Shown here: positions 57,701-63,854 of the stretch, piece after piece
Layout: each line of letters opens with the position of its first letter
Numbering within the stretch: position 1 is the stretch's first letter
Assembly: GCF_030580675.1 (NCBI RefSeq)
Contig: NZ_JAUQUB010000002.1
Coordinates: 348,322 to 412,321 of the forward strand
DNA length: 64,000 bases
DNA from: Antiquaquibacter soli
Lineage (GTDB): Bacteria > Actinomycetota > Actinomycetes > Actinomycetales > Microbacteriaceae
Direction of reading: 5' to 3'
Made by a program: the position numbers and the translations under genes
The notes under the pieces: model-generated
The model's input: only the letters and a program-made list of their open reading frames with translations
Told to the model about the DNA's origin: nothing
Databases searched by the model: none

Positions 57701-59857
57701 GTCACCGACGGCGGGCTCATCGGCACGGATGCCCTGACCGGCGCCCTCGACCGCGAGGCGGGCGACGACGTCGGCGACTACGCGATCCGCCTCGGGTCGC
57801 TCGGAAACGCCGACTACGAGATCTCCTTCGTGCCCGCGACCCACTCGATCACCCCGCGGCCGCTCACGGTCACCGGTGACGACGTCCAGAAGGTCTACGG
57901 CGCGAGCGACCCGATCCTCTCGGCCACCGTCGACGGACTCGTCGGCGACGACCAGCTCGGCGGCGCGCCGGTGCGCGAGTCGGGCGAGGACGTCGGAACG
58001 TACCGGGTGCTGCGCGGCACGCTCACCGCCGGCTCCAACTATGAGATCGTGTCGTTCGAGGCGGGCAGCTTCGAGATCACTCAGCGCCCGATCGGCGTGA
58101 CCGTCGACGACCAGTCGATCGTCTTCGGCGACGAGGACCCCGAGCTCACCTGGAGCGTCACGTCGGGCTCGCTCGTCGGCGGCGACGCGATCTCCGGCGT
58201 GCCGGAGCGCGAGAGCGGCGCCGATGTCGGCGAGTACCGCATCCTCACCGGATCGCTCGACGCAGGCGGCAACTACGGCCTCGTCGTGACGCCCGGGACT
58301 CTCGAGATCACGCCCCGTGACGCGACAGTCGTGGTGAGCAGCGAGTACACCGACTTCGGCGAGCCGACGCCGGCGTTCACCCTCACCCCGGTCGGGCTCA
58401 TCGAGGGCGACGCCTTGCTCGCGAGCGAGCTCGAGTTCGACGGGTCGAGCGACGTGCCCGTGCTACCCGGCTTCTACGAGGTGGGCGCGAGCATCCTGTC
58501 CACTGAGGCGGGGCCCGCGAGCAACTACCGCTTCAGCATCGAAGCGGGCTCGTGGCTCATCTCGGGGCCGAACGCGGTGTACATCGACCCGCCCTCGGGG
58601 CTCACGATCGGCGGGCTGCCGTTCGAGATCCACGGCACCGGCTTCGGCGTTGAGACCCCCGTCGTCCTCTTCGACGGAGTACCCGCGACGGACGTCGTGC
58701 TCGTCGGGCCGGGTCTCATCCAGGGCTTCACCCCGGAGCACGCGGTCGGTGTCGTCACCGTGTCGGTGCAGACCGCGGGCGGTACCACCGACCTCGTGGA
58801 CGCGTATACCTACGTCGAGCCGGTCCCCGGGCCGAGCATCTACTCGCTCTCCCCGGGCCGCGGTCCCGTCGACGGCGGCACCGAGGTGACCATCGTGGGC
58901 GAGCACCTCGTCGGCACCGACGGGCAGAACGCGGTCGTGCTCATCGACGGCGTCGACGCGACCTCGGTCGTCGTCGCGGAGGACGGACTCTCGCTCACGG
59001 CGGTCTCGCCCGAAGGCCAGGTCGGTCCGCGCGACGTCGACGTCCTCACCGTCGACGGCGGGGTGACGTTCATCCAGGGCTTCGAGTACTACGACGGACC
59101 GGCCGGAACGGTGCGCGGTTCGCTGTGGCTCGACCTCGATGAGGACGGCGAGTGGGATGCCTCGGAGTCCCCGCTCGTGGGGGTCACCGTGCAGCTCGTT
59201 CCCGAGTCCGACCCCGTCTCCGGCCGCCAGCCGGCGGCCGCGCTCGCCGCGACCGCGACGACAGACGCCGACGGCGAGTACGTGCTCGAGAACATCCCCT
59301 ACGGAGAGTGGACGCTCCAGCTCACCGGCCCCGGTGGCACGGTGCTCGTCGGCGGAGCGGGCAGCTCCGACGTAGCGATCCCCGTGACCGTGGACTCGGG
59401 GGAGCTCGTGCTCGACGTGCCGCTCGTCGGACGTTCTGCGATCGTCGACGCCCTCGTGCGGTACACCGACGGCACCGCCGCCCCGGGCGCCACGGTGACG
59501 CTGCGGTGGGCGGGGCCGGACGGCGTTCTCGGCACCGGCGACGACGTGCTCATCGTCGTGGTCGCCGACGCGGACGGTCGCTTCTCGGTCTCCGGCCTCC
59601 CGGCAGGGCGGTACGAGGTCTCGGGCACCGACGGATCGCGCAGCTTCGGACCGGTCGAGCTCACGCTCGAGCCGCTCACCGAGGTCGAGGGCGCCGTGTT
59701 CGAGATCGACCTCGCGTCGCCTCCAGCGGGGGGCGGCGGGGATGCCTCGCTCGCCGCCACCGGCCTCGACGTGATGCCTCTCGCCCTCGGTGCGCTCGTG
59801 CTGCTCCTCCTCGGCGCGATCATCGTCGGCCGCGCGGGTCGCCGCGAGTTGAGGTAG
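48728..59857 (+). CDS. giant cell-wall-anchored surface protein with IPT/TIG and MBG repeats
   Basis: 3709 residues, uninterrupted. Residues 1-40 are a signal peptide (KIVAATLVTALVLVLVGPTAVGFA, then A-S). Residues 41-936 hold ten IPT/TIG domains (pattern P-xx-G-xx-xGG-xx-VTI-xG-x-GFG). Residues 937-3280 hold thirty MBG (YGX-type) repeats with KxYGDxDP, GDxLxGxLxRxxGEdVGxYxI and NYxI. Residues 3281-3460 hold two more IPT/TIG domains. From 3461 an SdrD_B/CnaB-like region follows (VRGSLWLDLDEDGEWDASESPLVGV) and a second one (VRYTDGTAAPGATV). The end is LAATG (3675-3679), a hydrophobic run and GRAGRRELR: a class E sortase signal. Likely an adhesin or stalk on the peptidoglycan; no ligand can be named. 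No sortase is in the window. Confidence 0.9.
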   Translation: MRGLETRQFFARLSQAKIVAATLVTALVLVLVGPTAVGFAASPGIASVAPTGGPTTGGGTMTITGLGFGTQVPAVTIGGTAASDVVLVDDSTVTATIPAGSPGLADVVVTPVGGEPLTLSSGYEYAAPAQYPVFDTIAPATGPTTAGEPVTISGAYLEQVERIRFGSTDIDWRNFVSRGENGTSITVIAPYGAVGSVDVTLTTSSGTSVTKYGAYTYVAPTIASISPTSGPSAGGTAVTIAGTGFGTSGSVSVSIAGAAASNVVRVDPTRITATTGMASVGVGDVVVTITGVAGAPGPVTITGVGLYTVAPSVATPTISAVTPNSGPVSGGQSVTVTGTNFRAGNGSLATITFGGVSATVQSIATNGKSMTVVVPAHAAGAVDVQVSTVDGRATSRNGYTYNPAPVITGLSPASGIVAGGTFVTLTGSGFGATGVPVVTIDGRAATCVTRLSDTTISFVAPAGTSTGARTVEVTPATRGGSASLAGGYTYVAATTTPTISSVSPSSGLTSGGTTITLRGTGFTSATTPSVLVGGSCATDVVVVDATTITATTPTGVAGVRDVVVTTSTGQATAAASFTYRDAPAILTLSPSSGSTAGGQTVVITGRGFGETGTPVVTIGGQPVASVERLSDTQIRIVTQPGAPGAQAVQVTPAGGSTLNKPNAYTYLAPTVTSLQPYAGSTRGGTKVTITGTGFGDSGTPVVTFGGVPATSVVRVSSTQVTAVTPAHESGAVAVVVTPATGPSSGTKGNAFSYVTDVVTPIVTSSLPSRGPSEGGITVYVAGENFIGTNSVPATVTVGGVAATSVVVAADGESLTFRAPALAPGRYDLVVTTNEGSTTVRWAYTVAAPPVIDNCSAVSPRETSPEAGTSVTVTGSGFGASGTPTVTVGGVPATVLASSDTSVTFRMPGGPVGYPQIVVRPTTGGSPLTIDGCLLRTTEVRIEANSRVIQFGDPTPTFTATATGLYGDDALQSTSFVFSGNGYGPSTVPPTNAGTYTLMPADAVLSPGQISNYTVEYVSGLYIIRGFEATLKAVDTSKVYGDDDPEFSYTSTGLRPGHTITGAAFEFWGIDGTSYGPSTTPPTDAGTYRFAPTAAHVGGAESNYSFTYQWAYYTITPRPITIGAIPAFKVYGDADPAFEWTVRAGSLAYDDALPGTLSREEGEDVGQYDILQGSVDDPNYTITYLNDVLDITPRPISVTAADASKVYGDADPELTGESEGLLPGDYLDGYLAREPGENVGSYEITRGTLSASANYEIVSFSSGTFTITPRPLTVTLGDASKTYGDADPALLAEISEGSLVGGDQLSGSPSRAPGEDVGSYAIGGGSITAGANYEISFIDGLLTIEPRPIEVTADDQSKQYGDADPSPLAYTVTRGSLVGTDTLTGTLSRDEGEAVGVYAITPGSLGAGPNYEITVVGGELEIEPRSITVTADAATQVYGDADAALTWQVTSGSLVPGDSLDGQLDREPGTDVGEYAIGRGSLGNDSYTITFVPAELTITARPLTITADPASKEYGETDPQLTATADNLVEGDSLTGSLVREPGENVDSYAITAGTIGAGTNYTVSFQAGTFEITPRSLELRADDLSAEYGDPAPTPTVSVSAGALVPGDVLGAATFAPGILPTDAGEYSITPTGVAFASGSASNYEITFVAGTLVISPLAVEIAPDSLDKRFGEADPVLTYAASPVLVDGDEFSGALGRDSGEGVGRYAVTLGSLSAGPNYELTLAPAEFEILSRTIEVTAHAASKVYGDGDPVLEWEVTGGELVEGDPLTGSLSREPGEDAGSYRITLGDLGGGNYDIDFVDAGFTIEPRPVSLEIDNAEKQYGDEDPEFTYSADGLVNGDSLSGAPSRNAGEAVGEYEIGLGTLEASPNYIIAFVDPGVLTVTKRTITIAPTDKEIVYGDSLGSLDYSVIGGSLVDGDSIESVDVDVLGYTGDAGAYTLEASGAVIDGGASNYDVMYITGTLWVSPLEIVVTADDITKEYGDADPAFSWTSSPALIGDDALSGSLARDPGEDVGTYAITAGTLSGGSNYTVTVASGELEITVRTLEVTAQTASKTYGDADPSFGWSITSGSLLPGDSLSGELSRESGEDVGEYAITIGSLDNPNYVVEFVPADLTITARPIVIQVQDASKQYGDTDPELTATSADLVFEDTLTGSPEREPGEAVGEYEIGAGSLSASTNYTVTSVEPGEFTIGQRSITIAADDQEIVYGDAIDPDSFTIVEGSLAGADELDGVELSASPTGVGSVEIAASDARFATGDAANYAIQYRPGTLTVTPRPITVIAQAAIKTYGDPDPVIEYSLTEELQSGDSVSGALGREPGEGVGDYAVTLGSLGAGPNYELSLEPAIVTITPRHLTIFAQAATKTYGDADPALTFAMTGLLEGDSLSGELSRDPGEDVGGYAIRKGTLNNENYAISFESANLTITERTLTVTFDSVTKTYGDSDPELTFALDGLVGGDSVSGTATRLAGEDVGQYGIGLGSLNAGSNYVLELASGGSFTIEPRPLVIAADDAAIAYGDSLPAVGYSITEGTLVTGDALGSVSVAIDGAAADAGSYAIVAGDAVFATGSIDNYDIQYRDGTLTIEPRSLTVAAQDASKTYGDTDPVFGFDVDGLLPGDETTGSLDRTAGEDVATYLIRLGTVTAGPNYAIDFTPAYLTIEQRPITVTPLSGQSKVYGDGDPSLAWSVTSGSLVGEDSLSGSLGREAGEDVGDYAITIGTLGNGNYAIELGEGDFAITSKPITVSAQPATSVYGDADAPLEVTTDGLVGDDELSGAPSRTAGSAVGEYTILVGTISAGPNYTITFETAAYSITPRPVTVAADDQTIDYGDADPELTFEVTDGSVLGIDEFSGTLVRAAGDDAGEYAITQGTLALGSNYSLTVEPGTLTIEPRVIGITAVDASKVYGDADPALLPYSVTSGDLAAGDTPTGTLVREAGEHVGEYAILPGTLDAGPNYRFTVEGGTFEITPRPIEVTADNSTEVFGEPDPEFSWSVTDGGLIGTDALTGALDREAGDDVGDYAIRLGSLGNADYEISFVPATHSITPRPLTVTGDDVQKVYGASDPILSATVDGLVGDDQLGGAPVRESGEDVGTYRVLRGTLTAGSNYEIVSFEAGSFEITQRPIGVTVDDQSIVFGDEDPELTWSVTSGSLVGGDAISGVPERESGADVGEYRILTGSLDAGGNYGLVVTPGTLEITPRDATVVVSSEYTDFGEPTPAFTLTPVGLIEGDALLASELEFDGSSDVPVLPGFYEVGASILSTEAGPASNYRFSIEAGSWLISGPNAVYIDPPSGLTIGGLPFEIHGTGFGVETPVVLFDGVPATDVVLVGPGLIQGFTPEHAVGVVTVSVQTAGGTTDLVDAYTYVEPVPGPSIYSLSPGRGPVDGGTEVTIVGEHLVGTDGQNAVVLIDGVDATSVVVAEDGLSLTAVSPEGQVGPRDVDVLTVDGGVTFIQGFEYYDGPAGTVRGSLWLDLDEDGEWDASESPLVGVTVQLVPESDPVSGRQPAAALAATATTDADGEYVLENIPYGEWTLQLTGPGGTVLVGGAGSSDVAIPVTVDSGELVLDVPLVGRSAIVDALVRYTDGTAAPGATVTLRWAGPDGVLGTGDDVLIVVVADADGRFSVSGLPAGRYEVSGTDGSRSFGPVELTLEPLTEVEGAVFEIDLASPPAGGGGDASLAATGLDVMPLALGALVLLLLGAIIVGRAGRRELR
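48848..51535 (+). repeat. ten tandem IPT/TIG domains
   Basis: Each is 85-95 residues and begins with (T/V)I-x-x-(V/L)-x-P-x-x-G followed by GGTxVTIxGxGFG. Domain 2 is the most divergent (AYLEQVERIRFGSTDIDWRN). Immunoglobulin-like domains of this type form extended rods in surface proteins. Domains 6 and 10 each contain a cysteine pair-like residue (CATD; DNC and DGC), otherwise cysteine is rare. Confidence 0.85.
51536..58567 (+). repeat. thirty tandem MBG (YGX-type) repeats in a four-repeat register
   Basis: Repeats of 74-91 residues, mostly beginning R(P/S/T)(I/L)xVxA. From repeat 3 on they fall into four alternating classes. Repeats 3, 7, 11, 15, 19, 23 and 27 have the shortened LxNxNY-type turn; 4, 8, 12, 16, 20, 24 and 28 have (D/A)(G/N)LVxGDxL without the SGS insert; 13, 17, 21, 25 and 29 have Ile in place of Lys before x-YGD; 9, 13, 17 and 21 are the long 82-83-residue form with DAGxY and SNY-type ends. 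One super-unit (7-10) is 76+75+83+76 = 310 residues, 930 bp. Confidence 0.85.
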
Positions 59858-59864
59858 CGCCCAG

Positions 59865-59870
59865 TACCGT
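59865..59870 (+). promoter_or_regulatory. -10 box for a leaderless small membrane protein
   Basis: TACCGT, 7 nt before the ATG at 59878. Confidence 0.4.
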
Positions 59871-59877
59871 AGTGCTC

Positions 59878-60360
59878 ATGGGATTCCGTAGCTGGTTGAG
59901 CGACAGGCTCGTCACGGTCGACGCCATCTACGGTCTCATCCTGTACGCGGCACTGGTCGGCGCGGTGTCGGACGACGACTCGAACTCCTTCGAGGTGCTC
60001 GCCCTGTCGGTGTTCTCGCTCGTGATCTTCTGGGCGGCGCACGTCTACGCGGGCACGATCGTCAACCACGTCGGCAACGTCCCGCTGCGCACCGCCATCG
60101 GCAAGGCGATCGGACACTCGAGCGGCATGCTCTGGGCGGCGATCCTGCCGTCGCTGCCTCTACTGCTCGGCGTCTTCGGTGTGCTCTCGGTGGACGACGC
60201 GGTCGACTACTCCCTGCTCATCGTCACCCTCCAGCTCGGCGTACTCGGTTACGTGGCGCTGAAGAACCGGGGTGCCGGTCACGCCGCCCGCATCTTCGGC
60301 GCGATCGGCTGCGCCCTGTTCGGCACGCTCATCATCGCCCTCAACTCGGCCGTGCACTGA
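59878..60360 (+). CDS. hypothetical four-helix membrane protein
   Basis: 160 residues with four transmembrane helices (about 14-31, 41-60, 82-103, 108-125 and a last one at 137-156 making possibly five). It begins MGFRSWLSDRLVTVDAIYGLILYAAL. Conserved-looking residues are AAHVYAGTIVNHVGNVPLRTAIGKAIGHSSGML between helices 2 and 3. Not recognised. It has its own leaderless promoter and precedes the DUF6350-like gene by 17 bp. Confidence 0.65.
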   Translation: MGFRSWLSDRLVTVDAIYGLILYAALVGAVSDDDSNSFEVLALSVFSLVIFWAAHVYAGTIVNHVGNVPLRTAIGKAIGHSSGMLWAAILPSLPLLLGVFGVLSVDDAVDYSLLIVTLQLGVLGYVALKNRGAGHAARIFGAIGCALFGTLIIALNSAVH

Positions 60361-60377
60361 CCGGTGGCGCGCTCCCT

Positions 60378-61577
60378 GTGATCTCCCGCCCCCTCACCGC
60401 CGTCTTCGCCGCGCTCGAGGCGCTGCTCGTCGTCGCGATCGGACTCGCCATCCCTCTGCTGCCCCTCACGGTGATGTGGGCGGTGCAGTTCGGGTTCGGT
60501 GCCGACTGGGCGGCGTTCTGGCGGGCATCCGTCGACATCTGGCTCATCGGGCACGGGGTGTCGGTGACGTTCACGCTCGACCCGGCCATCGCGGCGGGCC
60601 TCGGTCTTCCCGGGGCCGAGTCGCCGTTCTCGGTGGATGTCGCCGCCCTCGGCTTTGCCCTGCTGACCGTGCTCCTCGGGGTGCGGGCAGGCCGTCGAAT
60701 CTCGGAGACGCGCTACCGCGCCCTCGGCGTGATCGTCGCGACCGGCACGTTCGCGGTCGCGTCCGTCGCGATCACGGCGACCGCGCTGCATCCGCTCGCC
60801 CGGCCCTCGCTCGTGCAGGCGGGGCTCCTGCCGGTGCTGTTCTTCGGCGCCGGTCTCGCGATCGGTGTGCAGCTGACTCTGCGTGACCTGGGCGAGCGGC
60901 GCAGGTCGCCGCTGGATGCCCTTCCCGGAGCATCAAAGGAGCTCGTCGCCGCCGCGCTGCGCGGGGGTGCCGCCGCCGCCGCGCTCCTCGTGCTGCTCGC
61001 GAGCCTCGCCACGGCGGCCGCCATCGTGCTCTCGTACGCGAGCATCATCACCCTCTACGAGAGCCTCCACACCGAGGTGCTCGGCGGGGTCGCCGTGACG
61101 CTCGCGCAGCTCGCGTTCCTGCCGACCCTCGTGGTGTGGGCGGTGAGCTGGCTCGTCGGCCCCGGTTTCGCCCTCGGTACCGGCTCGCTCGTGAGCCCGC
61201 TCGGCACGACCCTCGGGCCGCTCCCAGCGATCCCGGTGCTCGGGGCGCTGCCGAGCGGCGAGTCGTCGTTCGGCTTCGTCGGGCTCCTCGCGCCCGTGCT
61301 CGCCGGATTCCTCGTAGGGGCCGTGCTCGGGCCGGGCATCCGGCGTCGGCTCGACGGCCCGCTCGTCGTCGCGGCACCGCTGCTCTCCGGCGTCGTCGCG
61401 GGCGCCGTGGTGGGCGTGCTGTGCGCGTTCGCTTCGGGTGGGCTCGGTCCGGGGCGGCTCGTGGACGTCGGTCCGAACCCGTGGCAGGTGAGCATCCTGG
61501 CCGCGATCGAGGTCGGGGTCGCGGCGACGATCGGTGTACTCGCCTCGGGCCGGCTCCCGGCTCGCAGCGGACGGTAG
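60378..61577 (+). CDS. DUF6350-like membrane protein
   Basis: 399 residues, about ten transmembrane helices. It lies directly upstream of purN-purH, a placement conserved in actinobacteria for the DUF6350 family; the family function is not established, though a link to cell division has been proposed. Sequence marks: PLLPLTVMWAVQFGFGADWAAFWRA near the start and the loops WAVSWLVGPGFALGTGSLVSPLGTTLGPLPAIPVLGALP. GTG 60378 has only a weak ribosome-binding site. Its TAG stop is part of the TAGGCT box of purN. Confidence 0.75.
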   Translation: MISRPLTAVFAALEALLVVAIGLAIPLLPLTVMWAVQFGFGADWAAFWRASVDIWLIGHGVSVTFTLDPAIAAGLGLPGAESPFSVDVAALGFALLTVLLGVRAGRRISETRYRALGVIVATGTFAVASVAITATALHPLARPSLVQAGLLPVLFFGAGLAIGVQLTLRDLGERRRSPLDALPGASKELVAAALRGGAAAAALLVLLASLATAAAIVLSYASIITLYESLHTEVLGGVAVTLAQLAFLPTLVVWAVSWLVGPGFALGTGSLVSPLGTTLGPLPAIPVLGALPSGESSFGFVGLLAPVLAGFLVGAVLGPGIRRRLDGPLVVAAPLLSGVVAGAVVGVLCAFASGGLGPGRLVDVGPNPWQVSILAAIEVGVAATIGVLASGRLPARSGR

Positions 61578-61580
61578 GCT
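61575..61580 (+). promoter_or_regulatory. -10 box for leaderless purN
   Basis: TAGGCT, whose TAG is the stop of the previous gene, 6 nt before the GTG at 61587. Confidence 0.5.
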
Positions 61581-61586
61581 TGCCGG

Positions 61587-62177
61587 GTGCTGTCACTCGT
61601 GGTCCTCATCTCGGGCGGCGGGTCCAACCTCCGCGCACTGCTCGACGCCTCGGAGGACGCCGAGTTCCCCGCTCGCGTCGTCGCGGTCGGCGCCGATCGG
61701 CCGGCGGACGGCTTCGAGCACGCCGAGCACTACGGCATCCCCACATTCTCCGTCGCGTTGTCGTCGTTCGGCGGCGACCGTGACGCGTGGGGCGACGAAC
61801 TGCTCGAGCAGATCCGCCAGTGGGAGCCCGACCTCGTCGTGCTGAGCGGGTTCATGAAGCTCCTGCCGCCGCGAGTGGTGGAGGCGCTCTCCCCGAAACT
61901 CATCAACACGCATCCCGCTTTCCTGCCGGAGTTCCCGGGAGCCCACGGGGTCCGCGACGCGATCCAGGCGGGCGTGACGGAGACGGGCGCGAGCGTCATC
62001 GTGGTCGACAACGGGGTCGACAGCGGGCCGATCATCGCCCAGGAACGCATTCCCGTGCTGCCGGACGACACCGAGGCGTCGCTGCACGATCGCATCAAGC
62101 CCGTCGAGCGGCGCCTGCTCATCCAGGCGATCCTCGACATCGCCAACGACCACGTACGACTGAAGGATCTCACTTGA
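61587..62177 (+). CDS. purN: phosphoribosylglycinamide formyltransferase
   Basis: Third step of purine synthesis: formyl transfer from 10-formyl-THF to GAR. 196 residues. It starts [18 protein letters not shown] (phosphate loop), and has [47 protein letters not shown] with the catalytic Asn-His, and DSGPIIAQ with the catalytic Asp. GTG 61587 is leaderless. TTG of purH overlaps its stop (TTGA). Confidence 0.96.
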   Translation: MLSLVVLISGGGSNLRALLDASEDAEFPARVVAVGADRPADGFEHAEHYGIPTFSVALSSFGGDRDAWGDELLEQIRQWEPDLVVLSGFMKLLPPRVVEALSPKLINTHPAFLPEFPGAHGVRDAIQAGVTETGASVIVVDNGVDSGPIIAQERIPVLPDDTEASLHDRIKPVERRLLIQAILDIANDHVRLKDLT

Positions 62178-63796
62178 GCGGCACCACGCACGACCCGTCC
62201 CTGTACCGGGAGCGCGACGTCATCCCGATCCGCCGTGCGCTCGTCTCGGTGAGCGACAAGACCGGGCTCGTCGAGCTCGCCTCGGCGCTCGTCGCCGCCG
62301 GCGTCGAGATCGTCTCGACCGGTTCGACGGCGAAGACGATCCGGGATGCCGGGCTCGCCGTCACCGAGGTGGCTGAGGTCACCGGCTACCCGGAGTCCCT
62401 CGACGGGCGGGTCCGCACGCTGCACCCGGCCATCCACGCCGGTCTCCTCGCGGACCTGCGGCTCGCCTCGCACGAGTCGGAACTCGCCGAGATGGGTATC
62501 GCGCCCTTCGAGCTCGTCGTCTCCAACCTGTACCCGTTCGTGCAGACTGTCGCATCGGGTGCTCCGGTGAACGACGTCGTCGAGCAGATCGACATCGGCG
62601 GTCCCGCGCTCGTGCGGGCGTCGGCGAAGAACCACGCGAACGTCGCGATCGTGACGTCCCCGGACTCGTACCCGCAGGTGCTCAAGGCGCTGACGCTCGG
62701 CGGCACGACGCTCGCGCAGCGGCAGCGCCTCGCGGGGGAGGCGTTCGCCCACACCGCAGCGTACGACACGGCGGTCGCGGCCTACTTCGCGAGGAACATC
62801 GGACTGCGCGCCGAGCACGACCGGGCTGCTGCCGAGCCCGGCACGACCTCCTTCGCCGAGACCCTCGACGTGTCTGCCTCTCTCGCCGCGACGCTCCGCT
62901 ACGGCGAGAACTCCCACCAGGCGGCGGCGCTGTACCGCATCGATGGTGCGGCAGGCATCGCTCACGCGACCCAGCACGGCGGCAAGGAGATGTCGTACAA
63001 CAACTACGTCGACGCGGATGCGGCGCTGCGGGCCGCGTACGATCACGCTGGTCCGGCGATCGCGATCATCAAGCACGCCAACCCGTGCGGTATCGCCACC
63101 GCGTCGACGCTCGCCGAGGCTCACGCTCTCGCCCACGCGTGCGACCCGGTGTCCGCTTTCGGCGGAGTGATCGCCGCGAACCGGGTCGTCGACAAGGCGA
63201 CGGCGGAGTCGATCGCGCCGATCTTCACCGAAGTCGTCGTCGCGCCCGGTTTCGATGCGGATGCCCTCGAGGTGCTCACGGCGAAGAAGAACCTTCGCGT
63301 GCTGGAGGTGCCCGGCGGCTGGCCGATGCCGAAGCGCGGGCAGGCAGAGATCCGCCAGGTCTCAGGCGGCATTCTCGCCCAGGAGCCGGACGCGCACTTC
63401 GCCCCCGCGGCGGAGTGGACGCTCGTCGCCGGAGAGGCGGCGGATGCTGTGACTCTCGCCGACCTCGAGTTCGCGTGGCGAGCGGTGCGCGCCGTGAAGT
63501 CGAACGCCATCCTGCTGGCGTCGGGTGGAGCATCCGTCGGCGTGGGCATGGGCCAGGTCAACCGTGTCGACTCCTGCCGCCTCGCCGTGACCCGGGCGGG
63601 CGACCGCGCCGCGGGGTCGGTGGCCGCGTCGGATGCGTTCTTCCCCTTCGCGGACGGACTGGAGATCCTGCTGAACGCCGGCGTGCGCGCGGTCGTGCAG
63701 CCGGGTGGGTCGATCCGCGACGAAGAGGTCATCGCCGCTGCGGTCGCCGCGGGCGTGACGATGTACCTCACCAAAGAGCGCCACTTCTTCCACTGA
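62174..63796 (+). CDS. purH: bifunctional AICAR transformylase/IMP cyclohydrolase
   Basis: Last two steps to IMP. 540 residues. The cyclohydrolase domain (about 15-210) begins [21 protein letters not shown] and has [13 protein letters not shown] and [11 protein letters not shown]. The transformylase domain has [43 protein letters not shown] with the catalytic Lys-His, and [16 protein letters not shown] 62174 follows AAGGAT and overlaps purN. Feeds guaB and guaA upstream in the window. Confidence 0.96.
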   Translation: MSGTTHDPSLYRERDVIPIRRALVSVSDKTGLVELASALVAAGVEIVSTGSTAKTIRDAGLAVTEVAEVTGYPESLDGRVRTLHPAIHAGLLADLRLASHESELAEMGIAPFELVVSNLYPFVQTVASGAPVNDVVEQIDIGGPALVRASAKNHANVAIVTSPDSYPQVLKALTLGGTTLAQRQRLAGEAFAHTAAYDTAVAAYFARNIGLRAEHDRAAAEPGTTSFAETLDVSASLAATLRYGENSHQAAALYRIDGAAGIAHATQHGGKEMSYNNYVDADAALRAAYDHAGPAIAIIKHANPCGIATASTLAEAHALAHACDPVSAFGGVIAANRVVDKATAESIAPIFTEVVVAPGFDADALEVLTAKKNLRVLEVPGGWPMPKRGQAEIRQVSGGILAQEPDAHFAPAAEWTLVAGEAADAVTLADLEFAWRAVRAVKSNAILLASGGASVGVGMGQVNRVDSCRLAVTRAGDRAAGSVAASDAFFPFADGLEILLNAGVRAVVQPGGSIRDEEVIAAAVAAGVTMYLTKERHFFH

Positions 63797-63845
63797 GCAC
63801 CTGCTCCACTGAGCACCTGCTCCACTGAGCACCTGCTCCACTGAG
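63790..63845. repeat. 16-bp tandem repeat over the end of purH
   Basis: CCACTGAGCACCTGCT occurs three times (63790-63805, 63806-63821, 63822-63837) and half a fourth time (to 63845). The first copy holds the last purH codon and its TGA; further TGA codons recur each 16 bp. The copies are exact, as in recent slippage or duplication. Confidence 0.9.
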
Positions 63846-63854
63846 GCCACGGGC

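Noticed and set aside
54974..57844. A 956-codon open frame on the minus strand opposite the MBG array
   Set aside because: Same cause; its apparent repeats merely mirror the YGDADP repeats of the plus strand.
51536..58567. CRISPR-like regular repetition
   Set aside because: The repeats are coding, about 225-250 bp long and degenerate, with no short identical repeats and unique spacers.
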